In this document: one piece after another, positions 1 to 5,577 of the stretch
Layout: the number at the start of each line of letters is the position of its first letter
How positions within the stretch are numbered: the stretch's first letter is position 1
Notes under the pieces: model-generated
What the model was told of the DNA's origin: nothing
What the model saw: the letters and a program-made list of their open reading frames with translations, nothing else
Database searches by the model: none
NCBI GenBank assembly: GCA_037128295.1
Contig: JBAXWR010000155.1
Coordinates: forward strand, 1 to 17,112
Direction: 5' to 3'
DNA from: JAAFHB01 sp037128295
GTDB taxonomy: Bacteria; Bacteroidota; Bacteroidia; Bacteroidales; Prolixibacteraceae
DNA length: 17,112 nucleotides
Translations under genes and position numbers: made by a program

Positions 1-10
1 GTGACGGATA

Positions 11-436
11 TTGAATCGGTTTATACCAACAAAACCGAATTACTGGCGTTACCCGCTGCCCATAATCTGGTTGAGCATTTGCATATTGGCAACATTCTTT
101 GTGTTGTCTATTGTACCGACCCAATCAAAAGGGGCAACAGATGAAGGTGCCAAAGCGACCACAACAGCCAAAATTTCAGAAACTGCAAGCCCAAACAGCC
201 AACTGACTCGGTTAAACGAAATAAAGGAGATGGACATGTCAACCCTTAATCGGACGGAGAAGAAGGAGTTGAGGAAAGAGTCCAGGGCGATCAAAAATGA
301 TCAGTACGGACAGGGCAGAAGGCACGATAACGGACGACGTGGTGGTGATTATGATGGCCGCCGCAGTGGTGGAACTGTTTATTTTGTGGGTGGGAGCGGA
401 TTACTTATTGTGCTTCTGATCATTCTTTTAATTTGA
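11..436 (+). CDS. Small exported protein with C-terminal membrane segment (Bacteroidota-type)
   Basis: A 141-residue protein. Seen: a hydrophobic segment at about residues 17-36 (signal peptide or anchor), a charged helix with the pattern LNEIKEMDMSTLNRTEKKEL (residues 68-87), a Gly/Arg-rich linker (about 100-122), and a C-terminal hydrophobic stretch ending in LLIVLLIILLI. This layout (signal, a helix rich in E/K/R, then a short glycine-preceded C-terminal membrane segment) recurs in small Bacteroidota proteins of unknown function. The start is uncertain: the frame opens after a TGA at 2-4, the first usable codon is TTG at 11, and no Shine-Dalgarno is visible. The next ATG codons lie after the first hydrophobic segment and would remove it. 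The stop codon lies inside the 7-bp tandem array. Function unknown. Confidence 0.6.
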   Translation: MNRFIPTKPNYWRYPLPIIWLSICILATFFVLSIVPTQSKGATDEGAKATTTAKISETASPNSQLTRLNEIKEMDMSTLNRTEKKELRKESRAIKNDQYGQGRRHDNGRRGGDYDGRRSGGTVYFVGGSGLLIVLLIILLI

Positions 437-530
437 AATTGGAAATTTGAAATTTGAAATTTGAAATTGGAAAATAGAAAATGGAAATTGGAAAATAGAA
501 ATAAATAGAAATAGAAGGAAATAAATTGAA
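431..530. repeat. 7-bp tandem array (ATTTGAA / ATTGGAA / AATAGAA)
   Basis: Ten consecutive heptamers in perfect 7-bp register run from 431 to 500: ATTTGAA at 431, 445, 452 and 459; ATTGGAA at 438, 466 and 487; AATAGAA at 473 and 494; AATGGAA at 480. After a 3-bp insertion another AATAGAA sits at 504, and the tract then decays to AATTGAA at 524. The plus strand is almost devoid of C. The TGA stop of the preceding gene (434-436) is inside the first unit, so unit gain or loss would change only the intergenic spacing. It fills most of the gap between the first gene and the 51-residue gene at 563. Confidence 0.85.
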
Positions 531-562
531 ATATTTAGTTAAACAAATTTAAAATTAATACC

Positions 563-718
563 ATGGGAAATTTACTTTATCTTATTGCAGTCATATTGAT
601 TATTTTCTGGCTGATTGGCTTTATCGGTTACAGTGTTGGCGGCCTTATCCATGTGCTGCTTTTGGTTGCAATCATTGCAATACTACTTCGGATCATTCAG
701 GGAAGAAGGGTTCTTTAA
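563..718 (+). CDS. lmo0937-family (DUF5670-like) micro membrane protein, 51 aa
   Basis: An intact ATG-to-TAA frame of 51 codons. The protein starts MGNLLYLIAVILIIFWLIGF, continues with a GYSVGGLIHVLL stretch and ends RIIQGRRVL. Two hydrophobic helices are separated by a glycine-containing turn, with a basic tail. The IAVILIIFWLIGF...GGxIHxLL...IxxGRR pattern matches the lmo0937-family membrane proteins, short products found widely in Firmicutes and Bacteroidota, often beside stress and envelope genes; their biochemical role is unknown. The hydrophobic pattern is continuous across the whole frame, which argues that this is real despite its length. It lies just downstream of the 7-bp array and 25 bp before a terminator-like hairpin. 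Confidence 0.85.
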   Translation: MGNLLYLIAVILIIFWLIGFIGYSVGGLIHVLLLVAIIAILLRIIQGRRVL

Positions 719-742
719 CAACCGAAACCTTTCTTTATCACA

Positions 743-770
743 ATCCTGTTGGTGCAATCACCAGCAGGAT
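743..770 (+). terminator. 12-bp stem hairpin, candidate terminator or mRNA-stabilising stem
   Basis: The arms ATCCTGTTGGTG (743-754) and CACCAGCAGGAT (759-770) pair over 12 positions, with one T/G wobble and a CAAT tetraloop. The hairpin begins 25 bp after the stop of the 51-residue gene and ends 51 bp before the next start. There is no clear T-run after it (GTTGTGTGCATTT), so intrinsic termination is plausible but not shown; it may be a processing or stabilising stem. Confidence 0.5.
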
Positions 771-821
771 GTTGTGTGCATTTGACAATCGTTTGAATTT
801 CATCAACATTTATAATATATC

Positions 822-1040
822 ATGCAAAAAAGAACTTTAGGAATCTTATTAATCATACTTGGATCAATTATGATTATCTACAACGGGTTTAACTATGTCA
901 CCACAGAGAAAGTGGTTGACCTGGGTTCAATCGTTATTAACAAGGAGAAAAACCATCCAGTTCAGTGGTCTCCAATTGCTGGGGTAATTTTACTCGTCGG
1001 GGGTATCGTACTCGTAGTCAACAATAAAAAGATCATCTAA
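822..1040 (+). CDS. Two-helix small membrane protein (DUF3185-like)
   Basis: A 72-residue protein with hydrophobic helices at about residues 6-22 and 50-66. They are separated by a polar loop containing TEKVVDLGSIVINKEKNHPV and a QWSP turn before the second helix. The layout (short membrane hairpin, loop with VVDLG...K...HPVQWSP, C-terminal Asn/Lys-rich tail) resembles small Bacteroidota and proteobacterial membrane proteins annotated as DUF3185 or hypothetical. The family assignment is tentative and no function is known. GH130 follows after a 15-bp gap, so the two are probably co-transcribed. Confidence 0.75.
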   Translation: MQKRTLGILLIILGSIMIIYNGFNYVTTEKVVDLGSIVINKEKNHPVQWSPIAGVILLVGGIVLVVNNKKII

Positions 1041-1055
1041 GGTAAATTAAAAATC

Positions 1056-2651
1056 ATGCAAGTAACGGTAAACAGAAAAAAATTCGTTTTCGCTCCCGAT
1101 TCTACACGGGTAATTGCCCGCTTTTTATATTTGAACGACGAAAGGTCCGCGGATATTATCCGGGCAGTTTTGGCAATCCCCGAAAAGGTTGTAAATATTG
1201 CACTGAGCCAGTTGCTTCGGGGTTATTCGCGGCGGCATAGGAATATTTCCAGAATCTTTGAAAACCATTTTAACCGGCTTGCCCCAATATTTGCCAAGAT
1301 AGAGGTCAATGAAGAGGACTTGAGTTCTGCCCAGAAAGCTCTTTTGGGATCTTATTTTACAATGGAGTATTCCATAGAATCAGCAGCGTTTTTTAATCCT
1401 TCCATTGTTGAGCATCCTGATCAATCGGAAATAAGATCGGATGAAATGCGTGTGATTTTTAGCTTCCGGGCAACTGGTGAAGGGCATATATCATCGGTTG
1501 TTTTCCGCACCGGGATACTTGATCGCAACGACAACCTGACCATTGAGCCAGTGGGAAAGATGCTGGCTGAAGCAGATAAAATCGTAAGGAATGTCTATAA
1601 CAAAAAAAGTTTTCGTGACAAATTGGATGAAATACAGGATCATGCAAGTGTGATCCTCCCTGTACCCATAGATAATTTTAAAGAAATGCAATCCTCTGAA
1701 AATGTGATATCTTCTGCGATACAGGATAAATTTGCGGAAATTCAGACGCATGGAAATATCCTTTCTTCTGATTTTATTTTGGATAATTTAAAGGATAGCT
1801 TTACCTATGGGGAATTGATGAAGCAGCTTGAAATTATCATCAAGAAGGATGACCTGACCGAACCCCAGATGCGGATTATTAATCAGATGATGTGGCTAGC
1901 CTCTTCTCACTATGAGATCCATTTTTCGATTGATTCTGCCATCTCCGAAAGGGTCATTTTTCCCATTTCTGCCACCGAACAAGGTGGAATCGAAGATGCC
2001 CGATTCGTAAAATTCACTGACGATGACGGAGAAGTTACTTATTATGCCACCTATACTGCTTATGATGGTGCCATTATCCTACCCAAACTGATTAGTACCA
2101 AGGACTTTTACGATTTTAAAATATTGCCGATCAACGGTGAAATCGCCCAAAACAAGGGAATGGCACTGTTTCCCAGAAAGATCAAGGGCAAATATGCGAT
2201 GCTTTGCAGAATTGACGGTGTCAATAATTATATTGCCTATTCCGACAGTATCAATATGTGGCGTACTGCCAAAATCATTCAACGTCCCAAATATCCATGG
2301 GAATTGGTCCAGATCGGCAATTCAGGGTCACCCATCGAGACTGAAGAGGGGTGGTTAGTGATTACCCATGCGGTGGGTTCAATGCGCGAATATACGCTGG
2401 GTGCTGCATTGTATGAACTTGAGAATCCTGAAATTGAGATCGGCAGATTGAGTGATCCGTTAATGGTACCCAATGATACCGAAAGGGAAGGATATGTGCC
2501 GAACGTAATCTATTCCTGCGGTTCGATTATCCACAACGAAGATCTTGTGATCCCATATGCAATGTCGGACCATGCCTCGACTTATGCCACCGTTAACCTC
2601 AGGGAGTTACTTGATGTACTCAAAGCCTCCGGAAACAGCGACCGGAAATAG
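1056..2651 (+). CDS. GH130-family glycosidase/mannoside phosphorylase with long N-terminal extension
   Basis: A 531-residue protein. From about residue 285 onward it shows the five-bladed propeller signature of GH130: GIEDARFV at 311-318, with E313-D314 as the likely catalytic acid region; LFPRKIKGKYAMLCRID around 371-387; and a TEEGWLVITHAVGS segment with H438. GH130 enzymes act on beta-mannosides, most as phosphorylases releasing mannose 1-phosphate and some as hydrolases. The basic residues K375 and R385 and the histidine H438, in positions resembling the phosphate pocket of phosphorylases, appear retained, so phosphorolysis is favoured; this is inference. There is no signal peptide, suggesting a cytoplasmic enzyme. 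The protein is much longer than the usual 320-390 residues: the first ~250 residues are an extra, mostly helical and polar region of unrecognised family. Substrate unknown. Confidence 0.88.
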   Translation: MQVTVNRKKFVFAPDSTRVIARFLYLNDERSADIIRAVLAIPEKVVNIALSQLLRGYSRRHRNISRIFENHFNRLAPIFAKIEVNEEDLSSAQKALLGSYFTMEYSIESAAFFNPSIVEHPDQSEIRSDEMRVIFSFRATGEGHISSVVFRTGILDRNDNLTIEPVGKMLAEADKIVRNVYNKKSFRDKLDEIQDHASVILPVPIDNFKEMQSSENVISSAIQDKFAEIQTHGNILSSDFILDNLKDSFTYGELMKQLEIIIKKDDLTEPQMRIINQMMWLASSHYEIHFSIDSAISERVIFPISATEQGGIEDARFVKFTDDDGEVTYYATYTAYDGAIILPKLISTKDFYDFKILPINGEIAQNKGMALFPRKIKGKYAMLCRIDGVNNYIAYSDSINMWRTAKIIQRPKYPWELVQIGNSGSPIETEEGWLVITHAVGSMREYTLGAALYELENPEIEIGRLSDPLMVPNDTEREGYVPNVIYSCGSIIHNEDLVIPYAMSDHASTYATVNLRELLDVLKASGNSDRK

Positions 2652-2659
2652 TGTGAATG

Positions 2660-2691
2660 ATGTAACAATTCACGCTAATTATGTAACAATT
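2660..2691. promoter_or_regulatory. 11-bp direct repeat ATGTAACAATT, 21-bp period
   Basis: Two exact copies of ATGTAACAATT at 2660-2670 and 2681-2691, with start positions 21 bp apart (two helical turns), sit in the 126-bp gap between the GH130 stop and the lipoprotein start. Tandem sites on one face of the helix are typical of operators for cooperating regulator subunits. About 18 bp further on, AATCTTTG (2709-2716) matches the Bacteroidota -7 element TAnnTTTG at 5 of 6 fixed positions, but no good TTTG -33 partner is visible. The regulator is unknown. Confidence 0.45.
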
Positions 2692-2777
2692 TAAGGGTCT
2701 GTTGTGGCAATCTTTGTATTGTCGATCATTCATAAAATATTGGTCATTTCAGGTTAAAAACGCAATAATCCATCACC

Positions 2778-3206
2778 ATGAATTACAAAACAGAAAAAAT
2801 ATCCACGGTAATTTTAATTACATTCTTTCTTTTTTCACTTACAGCATGTGCGAAGAAGGTTTCATTCTTAACTTCCTCGACCGTTCCGGCTGCCAGGGGT
2901 TATGTAAAAATAAATCAGGATAAGAACAAAAACTTTGATATTCAAATCAGGTTATCAGGTCTTGCTGAGGTACAAAGATTGCAACCTGCAAAACAAGGTT
3001 ATGTAGTCTGGATGATTTCCCAGGAGAATATCGCAAAGAATATAGGCAGGCTCATCAGTTCGAGCGGTTTTTTCTCCAAATCGTTAAAAGCTTCGTTCGA
3101 GACAGTCTCTTCATTAAAACCAATAAAAATATTTATTACAGCCGAGGAGGATATCAATATTCAATATCCCGCCGGACTGAATATCTTAACAACAAATCAG
3201 TTTTAA
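2778..3206 (+). CDS. Conserved lipoprotein, 142 aa
   Basis: Seen: a hydrophobic signal sequence (residues 8-23) ending in the lipobox LTAC, with C24 as the predicted acylated cysteine, followed by A-K-K. The mature part has no catalytic motif; it has a beta-rich pattern with YVVWMISQENIAKNIGRL and a C-terminal KPIKIFITAEEDINIQYP segment. That YVVW...NIG...FITAE arrangement recalls the extracellular domain of anti-sigma-factor-K-like proteins and matches a family of Bacteroidota lipoproteins of unknown function. It is predicted to be anchored in the outer membrane or periplasmic face. A YtxH gene follows after 37 bp, so the two may share a transcript starting in the regulatory gap at 2652-2777. 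Role unknown. Confidence 0.8.
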   Translation: MNYKTEKISTVILITFFLFSLTACAKKVSFLTSSTVPAARGYVKINQDKNKNFDIQIRLSGLAEVQRLQPAKQGYVVWMISQENIAKNIGRLISSSGFFSKSLKASFETVSSLKPIKIFITAEEDINIQYPAGLNILTTNQF

Positions 3207-3243
3207 TAAACGCTTTAATATCAATTATTTAAAAACAAAGGTT

Positions 3244-3504
3244 ATGAACACAGGAAAAGTATTGTTGGGGGTTTTAGCAGGTGTTGCCGCAGGTGCATTG
3301 GTAGGGATATTATTTGCTCCGGCCAAAGGTTCGCGTACCAGGAAACGGATTTATAAAAAAGGTGAGGACTATGCAGAAGGATTGAACGATACAGTTGGCG
3401 AAATCCTTGAAAGCATTTCGCATAAATTTGAACAGGTTAAGGCAGAAGTGGCCGAATTTGCACAAAAGGGAAAAGACAAAGTTCATGAGATTGAAAAGCA
3501 ATAG
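3244..3504 (+). CDS. YtxH domain-containing protein
   Basis: An 86-residue protein. Residues 6-27 form a Gly/Ala-rich membrane helix (VLLGVLAGVAAGALVGILFA) followed at once by APAKGSRTRKRI, the hallmark of YtxH-domain proteins. The remaining ~50 residues are a charged amphipathic helix. YtxH proteins are general-stress-associated membrane proteins with no defined biochemical activity, and they are sometimes misannotated as gas vesicle proteins. AAAGG lies just before the start but only 2 bp away, so it is a poor Shine-Dalgarno. Neighbouring holin-like and lmo0937-type genes support a membrane-stress cassette. Confidence 0.85.
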   Translation: MNTGKVLLGVLAGVAAGALVGILFAPAKGSRTRKRIYKKGEDYAEGLNDTVGEILESISHKFEQVKAEVAEFAQKGKDKVHEIEKQ

Positions 3505-3543
3505 AGTGATTGCTGTGTCTTGATTTATTTTTAAGAAAAATTT

Positions 3544-3665
3544 ATTCTAGGTATGCTACGGAAAGTTCGATTATAAGATTAGTCCTGCACGATTTTTTGT
3601 GACCAAAAAATCCTATCTATATATACAATCATATCGTTCAGGAATTTCCGTAGTGTACCTAAAAT
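3544..3665. repeat. 122-bp long imperfect inverted repeat with central hairpin
   Basis: TAGGTATGCTACGGAAA (3548-3564) pairs with TTTCCGTAGTGTACCTA (3645-3661) over all 17 positions if two adjacent G/T wobbles are allowed. Beyond one mismatch the outer stem gains three more pairs (3544-3546 with 3663-3665). At the centre GATTTTTTG (3591-3599) and CAAAAAATC (3604-3612) form a perfect 9-bp stem with a TGAC loop. The stretches between, around 3569-3586 and 3613-3636, are also partly complementary. Together they could fold as one long rod. It occupies most of the 217-bp gap between the YtxH and holin-like genes. It could be a structured leader RNA, an attenuator or terminator, or a MITE-like remnant; no target-site duplication is evident. 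Confidence 0.75.
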
Positions 3666-3721
3666 CATCACTGAATTCAATTATTCCAATGTTAACAGAT
3701 AAAATCCTTCAGACTGAAATA

Positions 3722-4066
3722 ATGGAAACTACCCAACCCAACATGATCGAATCGTTGATCGAAAAGGCTTTCGATTACGGCAAGATAAGCCTGGAACTCG
3801 CAAAGCTCAAGGCCGTTGATAAAACTTCTAATATAGTTTCATCTGCTTTATCACAGGTAGTTATCTATCTTTTTGTGTTCTCGTTCCTTTTATTCCTCAA
3901 TTTGGGATTGGCTTTTTGGATTGGTGAACTACTGGATAAGAACTACTATGGTTTTCTTGTAATCGCAGCAGCCTATGGATTTATTGGGCTGATTATCAGA
4001 ATTTTCATGTATCGGTGGATTAAAAATTGTATGTGCAATGGTCTTATAAAACGTTTACTGAACTAA
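3722..4066 (+). CDS. Phage-holin-family-like (DUF1469/holin superfamily III type) membrane protein
   Basis: A 114-residue protein starting METTQPNMIESLIEKAFDYG. It has an N-terminal amphipathic helix, then two hydrophobic helices (about residues 44-68 and 79-99) and a basic tail. This is the layout of proteins annotated as phage holin family or Holin-X, which in non-phage settings are small chromosomal membrane proteins of unknown function. The same frame is open back to a GTG at 3599, but that codon lies inside the central hairpin of the inverted repeat and the extra 41 residues look non-conserved. The ATG at 3722 starts at the family-like N-terminus (ATG at 3689 is a third option). No strong Shine-Dalgarno is visible. 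The next gene follows after 7 bp. Confidence 0.75.
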   Translation: METTQPNMIESLIEKAFDYGKISLELAKLKAVDKTSNIVSSALSQVVIYLFVFSFLLFLNLGLAFWIGELLDKNYYGFLVIAAAYGFIGLIIRIFMYRWIKNCMCNGLIKRLLN

Positions 4067-4073
4067 TTATCCG

Positions 4074-4475
4074 ATGGAAACTATAACAACTTCTTTGGAA
4101 CTTAGAAATGCGATTCAACGATTAGAAATTGAACAAGCAAATAGTAGCCAGTTATTGAAGGAACAATTGTATTTTGTAAAGGAGAATATCAAGCCAGTAA
4201 ATCTTGTAAAAAATGCAATATCTGAGGTCGTTAAATCACCATTGTTGATCAATCACGTGATTGAATCGGTACTTCTGCTGGCTTCCGGATATTTTTCGGG
4301 GAAAATAGTACTTGGTGCGGCAGGGCAGATCATCAGAAGTCTTCTTAGTCCGATCGTCCAGTCGGGAATTGAAAATATTTCCAGAAAAACAGGCATGATC
4401 AAATCATTGGGAAAATACCTTATCCAACAAATCTTTCACAAGAGAAAAAAAGAACTGGAAGACCATGAACAATAG
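4074..4475 (+). CDS. Hypothetical helical membrane-associated protein
   Basis: A 133-residue protein of unrecognised family. Residues 1-45 are polar and helical (ELRNAIQRLEIEQANSSQLL), possibly a coiled coil. Residues 60-95 are moderately hydrophobic with small residues (LLASGYFSGKIVLGAAGQII), consistent with membrane association. The tail is strongly charged (HKRKKELEDHEQ). The 3' end overlaps the AI-2E permease by 11 bp, indicating translational coupling, and the holin-like gene is 7 bp upstream. The three are therefore likely one membrane-protein unit. No motif suggests an activity. Confidence 0.7.
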   Translation: METITTSLELRNAIQRLEIEQANSSQLLKEQLYFVKENIKPVNLVKNAISEVVKSPLLINHVIESVLLLASGYFSGKIVLGAAGQIIRSLLSPIVQSGIENISRKTGMIKSLGKYLIQQIFHKRKKELEDHEQ

Positions 4476-5577
4476 GGAATTACAATTACCATTTTATGTC
4501 AGGTCGTCCATTTTTTTAGTTGGTCTGGTGGTTTTGGCAGCCATCTTGTATTATGTCCAGGATATCATAGTTCCCCTGGTTTTCTCGGTTATCATTGCGA
4601 TTGTCCTTCATCCGTTTGTTAATTTTCAGGTGAGGCACAAGATAAACAGGATTGTCGCCATTTCGGTTTCTTTGCTACTCACATTTATCATCATGGCTGG
4701 ATTTGTATTGCTCGTCTTTTCTCAGGCAAGGCAATTCAGCGAATCATGGCCAACATTGGTCGATCGTTTTACCGATTTGCTCAACCAATCTATTTCAGGT
4801 GCGGCAGTTTATTTGGGTGTCGATTCACAAAATATCCACGAATGGCTTACCAAAAGCGTAAAGGAACTGCTCAATTTTAGTAACGAAGCAATTGGAAATA
4901 CACTGATGACAGTCGGTTCGGGAGTAATGGTACTTTTGTTATTACCGGTTTATATTTTTTTACTTTTGTTTTATCAACCCTTGATCCTCGATTTTATCCG
5001 AAGGTTGTCGGAAGGTAGCAATCAAAGCCAGATCAGCGAAATCGTCACACAAACAAAAGCTGTTGTTCAACACTATCTGATTGGTCTGATAGTTGAAACA
5101 GTGCTTGTTGCCACGCTTGAAATTATAACCCTATTTGCTTTGGGAATAGATTATGCAATATTGCTTGGAGTCATAGGAGCATTGTTAAACCTGATCCCTT
5201 ATCTTGGCGGGATCGTGGCAGTGGCATTACCCATGATAGTTGCCCTGGTAACCAAGACAAATGGCTGGTATCCAATTTATATCCTGATCATCTATTATAT
5301 CATTCAACTGATTGACAATAATTACTTTGTACCGGTCATCGTAGCTTCAAAAGTAAAGATCAATGCGCTATTCTCCATTATAGCTGTTATAGTAGGCAAT
5401 TCACTTTGGGGAATATCCGGCATGTTCCTTTCCATACCGCTTCTTGCGATTGTAAAACTTATTTTCGACCACATTGAACCGTTAAAGCCCTGGGGCTTTT
5501 TGTTAGGGGACACAATGCCCCCGATATTGAATATAAAACCAATCCGTTTATTAAGAATAAAAAGAATAATAAGATGA
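4465..5577 (+). CDS. AI-2E family transporter (YdiK/PerM-like permease)
   Basis: A 370-residue polytopic inner-membrane protein with about eight hydrophobic helices: two close pairs in the N-terminal ~100 residues, a soluble stretch at about 85-145, and a dense C-terminal bundle. The family region LGIDYAILLGVIGALLNLIP followed by YLGG spans about residues 226-249. Members export or exchange diverse small molecules or ions; the autoinducer-2 name comes from one E. coli paralogue and does not imply quorum sensing here. Its stop overlaps the next start by 4 bp (ATGA), tying it to the glycosyltransferase fusion. Export of the pathway product or a role in ion or osmotic balance are both possible. 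Confidence 0.88.
   Translation: MNNRELQLPFYVRSSIFLVGLVVLAAILYYVQDIIVPLVFSVIIAIVLHPFVNFQVRHKINRIVAISVSLLLTFIIMAGFVLLVFSQARQFSESWPTLVDRFTDLLNQSISGAAVYLGVDSQNIHEWLTKSVKELLNFSNEAIGNTLMTVGSGVMVLLLLPVYIFLLLFYQPLILDFIRRLSEGSNQSQISEIVTQTKAVVQHYLIGLIVETVLVATLEIITLFALGIDYAILLGVIGALLNLIPYLGGIVAVALPMIVALVTKTNGWYPIYILIIYYIIQLIDNNYFVPVIVASKVKINALFSIIAVIVGNSLWGISGMFLSIPLLAIVKLIFDHIEPLKPWGFLLGDTMPPILNIKPIRLLRIKRIIR

Noticed and set aside
431..530. Possible CRISPR or direct-repeat array
   Set aside because: Units are only 7 bp with no spacers and no cas genes are present; it is a simple tandem repeat.
782..816. TTGACA and TATAAT as a sigma-70 promoter before the gene at 822
   Set aside because: The spacer is 23 bp, far from the usual 16-18, and the TATAAT would place initiation almost on the start codon.
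3599..3721. GTG start at 3599 giving a 155-residue holin-like protein
   Set aside because: The GTG lies inside the central 9-bp hairpin of the inverted repeat and the added 41 residues look random; the family-like N-terminus begins at the ATG at 3722.
3722..4066. Prophage remnant based on the holin-like gene
   Set aside because: No endolysin, integrase or structural gene is nearby; such holin-family proteins are common in chromosomal membrane cassettes.
4465..5577. Quorum-sensing AI-2 exporter
   Set aside because: The family name covers varied transporters and no LuxS or Lsr-type gene is visible, so this specific role is unsupported.
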